NCBI GenBank assembly: GCA_944990035.1
Contig: CALYLX010000159.1
Location: 620,001 to 684,000, forward strand
Direction of reading: 5' to 3'
DNA length: 64,000 bases
Origin: Clitopilus passeckerianus
Lineage: Eukaryota; Basidiomycota; Agaricomycetes; Agaricales; Entolomataceae
Shown piece after piece: positions 9,968-20,360 of this stretch (the first letter of the stretch is position 1; every line of letters begins with the position of its first letter). The position numbers and the translations under genes are program-made. The notes beneath the pieces are model-generated. The model ran no database searches. It saw only the letters and a list, made by a program, of their open reading frames with translations, and had not been told where the DNA came from.

Positions 9968-12900
9968 TCAGGTGAGTTTCTTCCTCTTTTTATACTCGGT
10001 GAGTATTTCCTTGGCGTTCCGCAGTTCCGACTCGGGCATCCATTCATTGTCCGCTGATGGCCATCCCTTCCATTTTACGAGGTATCTGTGTCACCCTTTG
10101 CCTTGTTTCTGATGGGCCACAATTGCTTCTATTTCGTATTCTTCTATTCCGTCGATTTCGTCAGGTGGCGGTTTAGAGAAGCTGGGTCCATGCGCTTTGG
10201 TGGAGATGTAACGGGTGAGAAGTGATGCGTGAATCACCGGGTGGATCTTCCATCGTCTTGGCAGGTCGAGTTTATAGGTCAGGTGTCCTTTTACCTCAAG
10301 TATCTTGAAGGGTCCTTCTCGTTTGGGTGCTAGTTTCTTGGAGATGTTTCCTTGATTGAGATTTGTGGCTTCTAACCACACCTTTTCTCCGACTTTGAAT
10401 GGGGTGAAATGTCGTGTGATCTTCTCTGCCATGCGTTGCGCAGCAAGTGCATGTGCAGCATTTGCTTCATCGCGTGCTAGCAGAAGTTCCTTGATCCGTT
10501 TGTCAACTGCGGGAATTTTGCTAGTGGGAGCAACTGATGGGAGTGCAGGTGGTTCGTATCCCATCATTAGGTAGAATGGGGTTCGTTTGGTGACAGAGTG
10601 TGTTCGGCTGTTGTAGGAGAATTCTAGAGTGGTAATCCATTTGGACCAGGATTCGGGGTTCTGTGCACAGAAGATGCGGAGATAGGCATCAATCTCCTGA
10701 TTGATCCTTTCTGTCGCACCATCAGTTTGTGGGTGGTAGGCGGTGCTCATGTTGAGCTTGATTCCAAGGAGTCGTCCCATTTCTTGGAAAACTTTAGAGG
10801 CGAATTGAGGTCCTCTGTCTGAAATTCCTTTGTCGGGGAGTCCAAAGCGACGGTAGACGTTGTCAATGTAGGCATTTGCAGTTCCTGTGGCGTCGATTTT
10901 CTTTGTGCAAGGGATGAAAATTGCCCCCTTCGTAGCTCCATGGTCGACCACGGCCATAATGCTATCGAAACCATTACTCTCTGGGAGATCCGTGTGAAAA
11001 TCGTACGTCACTAGCGAAAATGGCCTAGTGGTTTCGGATTTGATGGGCATTAATGGTGGAGCAGTGGGGTGGCGATTGATCTTTATTTGTTGGCACATTG
11101 CACAGCCCTGCACAAAGTTCTTGATGAACACTGACATCCCTGGCCACCAGTAGTCCTTCCGGACTTTCTCCAGTGTCCCAAATTGTCCAGGGTGTCCTGC
11201 GCTGGGTAGATCGTGATAACGTTGGACTATCTTCCTTCGGAGGTCTTCGTCATCTGGTACCACGCACTTGTCTTTGTAGTACAAGATGCCATCGTCAAAT
11301 TTCCAGTCTTCCAGGTTTGATCGGATTGGTGGGGGTCCGTCTTCTTTGGCGGTGCGAATGGCGTCAACAATCAATTTGTCATTGACCATCTTGTGTACAA
11401 TTTCGTCCTTTAGTTCAATGTCAATTGAGCGAAGGAAGAGTTTGTCGGGGAGGAGAATGATGTCTTCGTTATCGGTGTCTTCACCTGGGATGTGGTCTGG
11501 TCGTCGAGATAGTGCGTCGGATTGTATCATCTTTGCACCAGGGGTGTGTACAAGTTTGATGTTAAACTGGGATAGCATCAGATTCCATCTTGCTTGTCGT
11601 CGGTTCAACTTCCGGGCTTCTCGGAAGTATGTGAGGTTTTTGTGATCGGATAGAATCACGACTGAATGTTGGGACCCATGGAAGTAGTGTCGCCAGGTTT
11701 CTAATGCGCGGATAATGCCTAGAAGTTCTCGGTCGTAGATTTCATAGTTCCGTTCTGTTTCCGAGAACGATTTAGATATGAAACCACATGGGTGCCATGA
11801 TCTGTTGGCGTCACGTTGTTGTAGGACTGCTCCTGTTGCATGTTTTGAGGCGTCGCTTTCCACCACAAATGGCTTTGTGGGGTCAGGCATCAGCAACACA
11901 GGCGCTTCCAGGAATTTGTCTTTCAGGGTAGTGAAAGCTTTGTGACATTCATTGGTCCATTCCCACTTCTTGTCTTTCTTGGTGAGTTCGTTCAGCGGTT
12001 TGGCAATTTCCGCATATTTTCCGATGAACCTGCGGTAAAAGTTTCCGAATCCTAGGAATGATCGGACTTCCTTTACCGTAGTTGGCGTAGGCCAGTCGCG
12101 CATCCCTGCAAGTTTGACAGGGTCCATGGAGATCTTGTTTGGTTCAATGATGAACCCGAGGTATTCCACTCTTGTGGTGTCAAATTGGCATTTCTCTGCT
12201 TTGAGGTAGAGATCGTTGTCTTGTAGTCTTTGTAAGACTCTGCGTGTGCGTTCTCGGTGTTTTTCTGGATCGTTGGAGAAGATGAGGATGTCGTCCATGT
12301 AGATGATGACCCATCCTTCGTCTATCATGTCTCGGAAAAGGTGGTTCATCATTGCTTGGAAGGTACCGGGTGAGTTCATTAGTCCAAAGAACATCACCAT
12401 TGGTTCAAATAACCCTCGGTTGGTCTTGAACGCTGCTTTCCATTGGTCACCATCTTTGATGCGGATGTTGTGATATCCCCATCAAATGTCGAGTTTGGTA
12501 AAGACAGTTGCTCCTTTGAGTTTATCGATGAGTTCGCTAGCCAGCGGTAAGGGGTAAGCGTTAGGTATTGTTCCTTCGTTGAGTCGTCGGTAGTCCTGAC
12601 ATGGTCTTAGGGCTTCCGAGTCTTTTTTTGCAACGAAGAAGAACGGAGATGCTTGTGGGGAGTTGGATTCTCGGATGTATCCTTTGGCTAGATTTTCCTT
12701 GAGAAACTCGTCGAGTTTTTCTTGCTCTAAGGGGCTGAGCGGATAGACCTTGCAGTCTTTTGGCACGAAATCTGTCTTCAGATCTATGGCATGATCCCAG
12801 GGTCGGCTTGGTGGGAATCGTTCAGATGCTGCTTTCTCAAAGACTTTTCTGTAGTCTTGAAGATAGTCGGGGATGATTTCGTCAAGGGATTTCTTTGGTT

Positions 12901-13798
12901 CCTTATCTTCTCGTTTATGCTCCAGAGCTTGCGAAATTGATGTTTTCGCACGTATCCACACCTGCTGTGTGTGGTGTCTGGTTGCTGGATGGTGTGTTAT
13001 CACCATCTGTCGTATCGTGGTAGTTGGCCTGATTGGCCCATACACAAGGTAATCCTTGGTGTGTTCCTGCGTAAGTGGGGGTTCCTCTTTGGTGAATATT
13101 CCGACTGCCAGTTCGTTCTGGCAGTATGCGATGAGAAAGTCTTCATTGATCTCTTCTCCGTCTTCGACTATTCGGAAATAGTCGCTAAGTCCTTCTGATT
13201 TTCCGGGATTCTCTTCGGAACAATCAGATGCTGGGGTAGGTGGCGTGTTTTCCTCTAGTAGTTGTTCTCGGATGGCTCTCATCCGCTTGATGTCTACTGC
13301 TCGCATCAATGTTTGCGACAGTCGTTGGGTAATGCGTGATTCGTCGATTTCGAGTGTGCCGTCGCTCCACGATATGATTGGATCTACCCGTTTTAGCCAG
13401 GGTAATCCAAAAATCAGGTGGTCTTTCCCGAGTCCAGTGACAAAACATCTTTCCTTGATAATGGCTGTCCCTATCTTGGCAATAACCCAGGTAAAGTGGG
13501 TAATAGTTCCTTGTTTGTTCAGGGTGCCATCAACGTTTCGTGCTGTAATCGGTTGTCGGAGTGGGAGTAGCGGGAGGTGATGTGTCTTGGCAAAGACAGA
13601 GTCGATAAATGACCCTTGCGCTCCAGAGTCAATAAGAGCTTTTGTGCCGGCGATTGTTGTATTTCCATCTAGAGGGTCTTGTAGAGAGATTGGGATACGC
13701 ATAGATTCAGCATAAAAATCAGTAGCTACAAGTACACTGGAAATATCAATCGGGCGAGGAAGTACTGACGTCGGCTTTGCAGTCTTCCTCTTTAAAAA
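9968..13798 (-). CDS. pol: pol polyprotein (protease, RT, RNase H, integrase, chromodomain) with two in-frame TGA codons
   Basis: The frame is entered by a -1 shift at the end of gag. In order: aspartic protease (LIDSGAQGSFID, near 13610); reverse transcriptase (FVAKKDSEALRPCQDYRRL; catalytic YMDD near 12300); RNase H (VVESDASKHATGAVLQQ; Y-D-R-E-L); integrase with an HHCC zinc segment ending CAMCQQIK, then the DDE core (LVTYDFHTDLP, DRGPQF, YHPQTDGATERINQEI); and a C-terminal chromodomain (YLVKWKGWP). TGA at 12482-12484 interrupts RT between KLDI and WGY. TGA at 10091-10093 cuts off most of the chromodomain, which continues in frame to the natural stop at 9968. Domain content is complete for a chromoviral pol; the two stops make this copy defective unless read through. 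Confidence 0.9.
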
Positions 13799-14955
13799 CC
13801 CTCAGCCTCTGCTTCGGTGTAGAATTCAGCAGCTTCTTCTTGGGGCATGTCAGCTAGGACTGCTCTGACATATTTGATCAATTCGGCTCCCTTCTCAGGT
13901 TTCTTGTGGAATCGGCTGTCGTTGTTGCTAGGGTAGGTTTTTCCAAAATTCTTCCTTTGAAGACATTGTTGGATTGTGTGACCTTTCTTGAAGCAATAGT
14001 AGCACAAGTTGTTCTTCTTGTGGTGTTCTCTTTCCTCTTGGGTAAGGCGGCGTTTGGGTGGATCAGTGGTGAAACGATCAACATCCATAGCCATTGGGTC
14101 TCGGGCACCGGTAGGTGTTTTGTAAGCACCTTTGACCATATCAGATGTCTTGATGATACGGGTATGTCCCATGATTGTCTTGGCACGTCGCCAGTTGTTG
14201 TCAAACTGGACGGCTTTCTTGACCCAATCGTCGAATGTGGTAGGAGGGGAATCGGAAAAGAGAATTTTCTCTCGGAGTTTGGGGGTAAGTCCTTCCATGA
14301 AGATCTCGATCTTTGCAGTGTCACCGCTGAGATCAGTTCGTGCAAGAATATTCTTGAAGACAGTGACAAATTCATCAGCTGTCCCATCCTGTCGTAAGGC
14401 TTTGAGTTGGAGAAGTGCGGCAGCTTTGTCGTCGGTAGGGGAAAAGGCTTCTTTGAATTGGCTGATAAATTCAGCGTAGGTGGCTTTCCTTTCAGCTGCT
14501 GAATATTTATCGTGAAATTCTAATCCCCATGCTGCTGCAGTTCCTTCTTTGAGGAAGGATAGGGCGATGCGAATCTTCTTGTCATCTTCGAGTTGGTTGA
14601 GGTTGTTTAGGATGAGGTAGTCTTCAAGTTCCTGAATGAACTTTCTGGTCTTGGATCGGTCTCCGGAGAACGTTTGGGGTTTGGCTCCAATGTCCTTCTT
14701 GTTGTTGTTGTCTTGTGACATTTCGTAGTCGAAATCGAAGTCGGTCTCTGGTTCAATTGTTTCTGCACTGGGGCGCTCCTCTGGCTCAGCTGTGGGGCTC
14801 TCCTCTAGCTGTTGTTGTACTTGGTGTTCTTCTTCTTCCTCTTCGGGCAAGACAGAAGCGCTGGTAGACGGGACTAGTGATGGGTTCCTGGATATTGCTG
14901 TGGGTAATGGTGCGAAGCGTCGCTGTTCCTCCTCGTCTACTTCAATGTCGTGTTC
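13792..14955 (-). CDS. gag: gag protein with CCHC zinc knuckle
   Basis: The open frame from the TGA at 14956-14958 to TAA at 13792-13794 encodes a gag-like capsid (GDRSKTRKFIQELEDYL and the KEAFSPTDDKAAALLQL region) and one zinc knuckle, CYYCFKKGHTIQQC (C-x2-C-x4-H-x4-C), for RNA packaging. The first ATG in frame is at 14721 (MSQDNNNKKD); upstream lies an acidic Glu-rich stretch. The frame also continues above the TGA to about 15285 without an ATG, including a Cys-containing segment, so the original start may have been further upstream. The last gag codons overlap the start of pol in the -1 frame. Confidence 0.82.
   Translation of the reverse strand, partial: EHDIEVDEEEQRRFAPLPTAISRNPSLVPSTSASVLPEEEEEEHQVQQQLEESPTAEPEERPSAETIEPETDFDFDYEMSQDNNNKKDIGAKPQTFSGDRSKTRKFIQELEDYLILNNLNQLEDDKKIRIALSFLKEGTAAAWGLEFHDKYSAAERKATYAEFISQFKEAFSPTDDKAAALLQLKALRQDGTADEFVTVFKNILARTDLSGDTAKIEIFMEGLTPKLREKILFSDSPPTTFDDWVKKAVQFDNNWRRAKTIMGHTRIIKTSDMVKGAYKTPTGARDPMAMDVDRFTTDPPKRRLTQEEREHHKKNNLCYYCFKKGHTIQQCLQRKNFGKTYPSNNDSRFHKKPEKGAELIKYVRAVLADMPQEEAAEFYTEAEAEGF
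13795..13801 (-). promoter_or_regulatory. Putative -1 ribosomal frameshift heptamer at the gag stop
   Basis: On the element strand the last gag codons read GAG GGT TTT TAA. This contains G GGT TTT, which fits the X XXY YYZ slippery pattern in the gag frame and is followed at once by the gag stop. The pol frame is exactly -1 and stays open from here through the protease. A downstream pseudoknot was not modelled. Confidence 0.6.
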
Positions 14956-15319
14956 TCATTGGGCTCGGACAATAGCAGGGGTCTTATGAGGTCGTTCAGG
15001 GGTAGGGAAGTCTAGAGCGTGGAAGTGTCTGTTTTCAACGGCAACGGTGGTGAATGTGAATTTGCCAAGAGAGAGAGAGGCGTAGCACCAGCAGTTATTG
15101 TTGTGATTAAAACCGCAGTAGCTTCCGTTAGTGAACTTGTAGACGTTGTTGGTTCCTTCTACTAGAGTGGTATTTCGTGGCGGGTGGTCTGCCCTGTGTA
15201 CGACCGTGGTGACTGAGTGGTAGCCACAACGGCAATCGGCCTGTTGCGTGCTTCTGCTGTGTTGTCGTGGGGTGGGCCTGCGCTAACAATGAGCGGGCCT
15301 TCTGAACAGCTTGACCTTT

Positions 15320-15794
15320 TGTTAAGGCAGAGCCTAACAACTTAGGTAATACTGTTTACGCTCGATGTCTTTGATAAACAAAGACAGAGATTTGTCAGCA
15401 GCTGCGGCTGTACTGACGACCTGGTGAGATTGACGAAGCAAGAGACTTAAAGGCGAAGTAGAGAACTAAGCAGTTAGGTAGATTGCCTAGGTCAAGCTGA
15501 GGAGCCTTGACCAAATGGTACAGGTTTATATACCTATCTAATAGTTCTAAATATAGCGCATGCGCAGCATGCTGAGTAAGTAATGAGTCGTGCGCAGCAT
15601 GATGAGTAAGTACATGAGTCAGTATGACTCGATGCGAGTCAGATAAGGTATAAGTCTCTCACAATCGTGAGAGATGCGGAGTAAGCATGGAAAAAGATGA
15701 AAAATGCGCAGTGATGCGCAGCATATGTGAGTAATCGTGCATAGGTAAGCGGGCCGGGGTATGTAAGGAGAAACATGTAAGCAAAATCATAACA
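15320..15794 (-). repeat. 5' LTR of the chromovirus, embedded in the P450 gene
   Basis: 475-bp direct copy of 8552-9026. Reading from the P450 gene leftward, the LTR begins TGTTATGATTTTGC directly after P450 coding sequence. It supplies the promoter for the element and possibly the 3' end of the P450 transcript. No canonical tRNA primer site was recognised inside it; the adjoining sequence reads AAAGGTCAAGCTG. Confidence 0.93.
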
Positions 15795-17861
15795 CAAGCC
15801 ATATCCTCTGGTCGCCTTTTAGAACATTAGGTTAATTGCTCTGCGCCAACCGGCAAGATCACTGACCTGACGAAAGTGGGAGCATATGGCCTTGTTGGCT
15901 CTATGACTTCACCTTGACTGCCTGTCTTCTTGACGATATCCATTGTGGATAGAACCGATGCGATGGTCATCTTGATGGTGGATAGAGCAATATGCCGGCC
16001 TGGGCAAATCCTACTCCATGTCAGGCCATGTCAGCGCGGTCATATCCAAAAATGGGAGGCCAGGCCAACCTTCTGCCGTAGCCAAATGCCAAATCCACGG
16101 GGTTTCTAATCAACTTGTCAATGTTTCCGTATTTTAGGAACCGTTCTGGCTTCAACACGGATGGATCTGGATACATTGCTGGGTCCGTGAGCATCGCCTT
16201 AGTCACAGCACGTCAGGAAGGTCAGGATTAAGTCTGATTAACGATGCTCACCATGAGTTAGGTATCACAATTGAATCTTTTGGAATGTGGTATCCTTGAT
16301 ATGTATCGTCTGAGGTGGTCAAGTGGGGAATGGCTAAAATGGCAAAGATAAATGGTGAGTACCTCAACGATTTATTCACGGACCACACGGCATCGCCGGC
16401 TCCCAACTATTCAAGTCCATTTTGATCAATGAGACTCGGACACAATCACTGGCAGGGTAAATGCTCACCGCAGAATCTCCATAACGAGAGCAGTGAGATA
16501 CGGTAATGATTCAACGTCTTCATGATCGGGAAGTCTGCCATTCAGAACGCTGTCAAGCTCGTCTTGTGCCTTCTTCTGCACCTCGGGGTACATCACCATT
16601 GCCAGGAAAAATGTACTCAGGACGGCGGAGGTTGTCTCGACCGCGGCTGGTGCATTGTTATGAAACTCTCATCATATACATATGCAGGAACATATTCTCA
16701 CTGAAATAAACGGTGCTGGCAACATCCCTAATTAGATTCGCATGCTCCTCTGTATCTTTGGAACCGTCAACATCCCGCAAAGCCTCAGATACAAAGGATG
16801 GGATCCTTTCAGCAGACTCCTATAACAATCATGAGTCCTTACTAACGGGTTCTCTTACTCAAACACACCAAGCACTTTCTCGCCGCCTCAAACAACGTGT
16901 CTCGAGAATCCTCAAAAAGGTACTGACATTTGGCGGCCACCTTTTGGAATTCTGCACCCGGAAACCAGCTAGGGATGTACTTCAACGGTCGGATAATGTC
17001 CACGAGCCATGTCCCAGCCGCAGTGGTGTTCATGTATTGAGCCACCGCTTCCGTCGAGTCGATGTATGGGTCGTGTTTCGGTTGGGCTTTAATCCCATGG
17101 GTCATCGAGATGCTCAGAGACCCGATAAGACTGGGGTGCATAAGAGTCAACAATGAGAAGCAAAGAGGAGAATAATTGAAGGAACCAGCTCACTGTACAA
17201 TGTGTTGATACACTTCCTCCGGCTCGTCGAGCAAATGGCAAAAAAAGCGACGAACGTAGAATCTTTCTCGCGGTTGATTTATACCGGTGTTGTTCAGGCC
17301 AAAATGGTTCGTAAACACCTGGCGAGACTTTCGCCACAAATCGTCGTAGACAGCGAAGGCAAAGAGGGACCTAAAACCGCGTTTTAGCTGTCATGGCTTC
17401 CGCCTGGAAGATTGTCGAGGCATAGGACGTACAGATCATCCAGCATGACGGATGTCGGCCTTGTTCGAGGTAGATCTCAGCTCGAATAGTCCGGTTTACT
17501 TGAATGGGAGAATTTACCTGCTGGAGTAGATTCCAGACCTCTGCTCGAGAAGCTCCTGCGCAGCCTTGTAGGAGTTCAATACGACGATTGACGATCCTAA
17601 GGCGCTGAAATGGATAATGTCGGAATCTTGACGACGAGGGCCTTAACAATCGCCAGCATAAAGTACCGAGCCCTTACTGTACTTTTTCCCCAACTCTTTG
17701 AACTTGACGCAGTCCAGACCATCAGGCATGTTGTGCAAATTATCGATTAAAGGCAGTTTCAGGGGCCCAGGAGGTAGTTTTCTCAGTTTTGAGTGCCATA
17801 GCATGAGTTTTACAGAAAGGAACAACACGAGTGCAAGACCGAGGGCGTGTAGGAGTGCCAT
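15795..17861 (-). CDS. Cytochrome P450 (OrdA-like), 3' end interrupted by the retrotransposon
   Basis: Heme-thiolate monooxygenase, probably ER-anchored. ATG at 17859-17861 starts a membrane anchor (LLHALGLALVLFLSVKLML) and the Pro-rich hinge KLPPGP. Later exons encode VLNSYKAAQELLEQRSGIYS, the W-R-K-S-R helix C segment, the I-helix TAVETTSAVLSTFF, the K-helix E-x-x-R (MEILR), and the heme loop FGYGRR-ICPG split by an intron at about 16018-16075. All exons join in frame. The final splice (intron about 15875-15824) gives ...YAPTFV then RRPEDMAC, resembling the usual P450 terminus just before its last few residues. At that point the LTR starts and the natural end is lost. Reading on into the LTR would give a tail ending at TGA 15659-15661; without that splice a stop occurs at 15827-15829. 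Activity is uncertain. Confidence 0.8.
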
Positions 17862-18680
17862 GGAAGCATCGACCCCACTTCACACAAGTTGAACTCCGCC
17901 ACCGTTCTCGTGGCTTCACGGCACAAGCGAGCTACTTACTCGTCAGGAACATACTTTACCATTCAATTCGCCGGCAAGAATCTAGAAATAGGGCTGATAT
18001 GATGCCATGGTTGACGCTCAGCCTTGGCCTCTGTTCGTGCTATCAAGTGGTCAGCTCAATGCGTTCCTCAAGATCTACTCTTCCAGCCTGCAAAGTTCAA
18101 GCTCTGAGAGCGATACCGTAAGGAGGCGAGGTGGACTGTGGCCGTAGCCATAAAGTGGATGAAAAGTATTTTGGTTCACACAGATGGCGGCGAGGAAGGA
18201 ATAATACATTGTGGTCTCCAGGTTTCAAAGGGAGTGTGCGACCAGGACAAGCTGGCCCCTGGGACGGGGTGCATAAGAAGTGCTAGAACATGACTCTCAG
18301 CTAAGCCGAGCTACATATCCATATCCAAACTAGCTGAAGTCTATGGCGGAGTGTTCCCTTCCCAGTCATTGCTCAGTTGTGCGATAAGTTCAGATCTTGG
18401 TTTTGGCGGGCACTCGGTGCAATCACGTAAAGTTGCTTACGCTCTGCTTGCTCCCAGAACCTCGCCTTGATTACCACTGCAACCAACTCCGCGTTTCTTG
18501 CTCATCGTATCTGTATTTTCTAATACAGCAACCCGATTATGAAGATAGCGTATTGCAAAATCTCGTAATTGACTGATGTCAGCCGCTATTGAGCAAACGA
18601 CTTAAATAACCAGGATATCTGGATTATGGTCGACCAAGAACAACTCCTACTCGACGACCTCCAGCCTCTTCTTGCAACAG
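17862..18680. other. Divergent promoter region between P450 and dehydrogenase genes
   Basis: 819 bases between the divergent P450 and SDR starts. No ORF I would support. Shared regulation of the pair is possible but not shown by any motif I can see. Confidence 0.4.
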
Positions 18681-19847
18681 ATGACTGATATATCCCATCT
18701 CAAGGCTTCTTCACTTGGTGATCTTTCTGGACTTGTGGCCCTTGTGACCGGTGGTGGAACTGGAATGTGAGTCATGCAGACTCCTGACGACTGAGAGCAA
18801 ATAACTGACTTTAATCATGCATAGTGGATTCATAATGGCAAAGGCGTTAGCCTCCAATGGTGCAAAGGTCTACATTACGGGGAGGCGAAAGGAAAAACTC
18901 GAAAGCGCGGCATCGGTCGAGATTGAAGGGCCAGGAAGTCTAGTTCCGTGAGTAATACTTTCTCCCCATCCCCCGTCGATTGCTAATATTGTGGCAGATT
19001 AACCATGGATGTTCTTTCCAAGGGATCAGTCCAGTCAGCTGTCAAGGCTCTAGGCGAAGCTGAAGGGAAGTTAGACATCCTTATCAACAAGTGAGTACCA
19101 GTTGTCTTTACCGTCGGAACCAAGGTCTGAATGAAAGCACTTGTTATTTAGCGCGGGCGTCGCCCCATCGTACATGCCCTTTATCAGCAACCACTCCTCA
19201 GATGGCACTGCAACAATAGGTCAGAAACTATTCGAGAATGATACATACGAGGGCTGGGCAGCGACCTTCGCGAGCAACACTACGGCTCCCTACTTTGTGA
19301 CGAACGCATTCCTGGACCTTCTTCACAAGGGCGCGAAATCACGAGCCGGTGAAACCTCGAGTGTCATCAACATCTCAAGTTCTTTCGCCCAAACTAACCT
19401 CTCGATGAACAACGTACGCCCTGCCCCACAGAAGTAGGCTATTATCTAACCTTCTTTTGCCCATAGTTCGCCTATGGTGCTAGCAAGGTAGCCGTTGAAC
19501 AAGTAACCAAAGCCCTCGCCGCGGAATATGCTCTTCACAAGATCCCTGTTCGTGTCAACGCAATCGCCCCAGGGACATTCCCATCAGAACTGACGGGCTC
19601 GGAAGCATCCCTGAGGGAAAGCTCACTCAAAGCTATTCCTGGTTCCCTTCTGCCTGCACCCGTTCTGCGACCTGGAAGGTGTGCTCGAACTTATAATAAT
19701 GCTTGACGTAGAACCTAACATGCTCTATCCGGCTTTAGAGAAGAAGAGCTTGCTTTGACGGTTGTATACCTGGCCTCGCGAGCCGGTGGCTTTACGAACG
19801 GGCATGTCCTAGTTACGGATGGTGGTTGGAGCCTTATTAATCCTTAA
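18681..19847 (+). CDS. Short-chain dehydrogenase/reductase (SDR)
   Basis: NAD(P)-dependent oxidoreductase of the classical SDR fold. Six exons (18681-18766, 18825-18947, 18998-19090, 19152-19413, 19467-19678, 19739-19847) give 294 residues. Motifs: cofactor-binding TGGGTGIG, split by intron 1; adenine-ring D in LTMDV; N-N-A-G, split by intron 3; catalytic Ser in the VINISSS strand; and the Y-G-A-S-K pair supplying the catalytic Tyr and Lys. The C-terminal GHVLVTDGGWSL is the usual SDR ending. It is divergently placed from the P450, a common pairing in oxidative metabolism, but the substrate cannot be read from sequence. Length and motif order are normal, and the gene looks intact. Confidence 0.88.
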
Positions 19848-20360
19848 GTCACAACTGTAACCCTCTTCGTACATCTGTCAGCGATTACTCGAGCAATTCA
19901 AAGTTGACTTCGTATCCTGCACGGTTGGTTGCTGGCAACTTGCCCATAAGTAGTGATCAGCAAGCTGTTGTCATTCGACGGTATTTTTCTACCCTCGTTT
20001 GGAGGCGGAAGTGGTTTTCTCCCACGACCCTCCACCTCCTCCGTCCTTCCGAAAGCCGATGGCCTTACAGTACTCCGCCTCCACCTTGAAATTTGAACGC
20101 AACGGCCTCAGCATCTCATGCAAGCATGATTATCACTGCCTAAGCTGCCCTTTGAGCTCATCATGAGACTATCGCTAATAATGCCAAGTACACGCAAGTA
20201 TAGCCGATGAATACAGAGAAGCTGTTAAATCATCACGAGGAGGCTCCTTGCCGTCAACCCAACTTCTTCGAAGCTCCAAGGCGGGCGAGACGGACCGATT
20301 TTGCATCAAACATATAAGATGAAGAAGTTTCCGAGCTTTCACTAACCTAAGCCGGATGCA
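19848..20360. other. Intergenic region
   Basis: About 513 bases between the SDR and GH31 genes; no supported feature. Confidence 0.4.

Larger units (their letters stand above)
8552..15794 (-). mobile_element. Ty3/gypsy (chromovirus-type) LTR retrotransposon, 7.24 kb
   Basis: Two direct 475-bp LTRs (8552-9026, 15320-15794) start TG and end CA in element orientation and bracket gag, pol (protease, RT, RNase H, integrase, chromodomain) and a third ORF, all on the minus strand. The LTRs differ at one base that I can see, so insertion was recent. The order RT-RNaseH-integrase followed by a chromodomain places it in Metaviridae, chromovirus lineage. Coding frames carry four in-frame TGA codons, so this copy is probably not autonomous. 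No 5-bp target duplication is visible: the left flank is CCGTT, the right flank CAAGC. The right end lies within a P450 gene. Confidence 0.92.

Noticed and set aside
15128..15340. 70-codon frame overlapping the 5' LTR edge (-)
   Set aside because: It starts at a non-ATG codon, overlaps the LTR boundary and has no motif.
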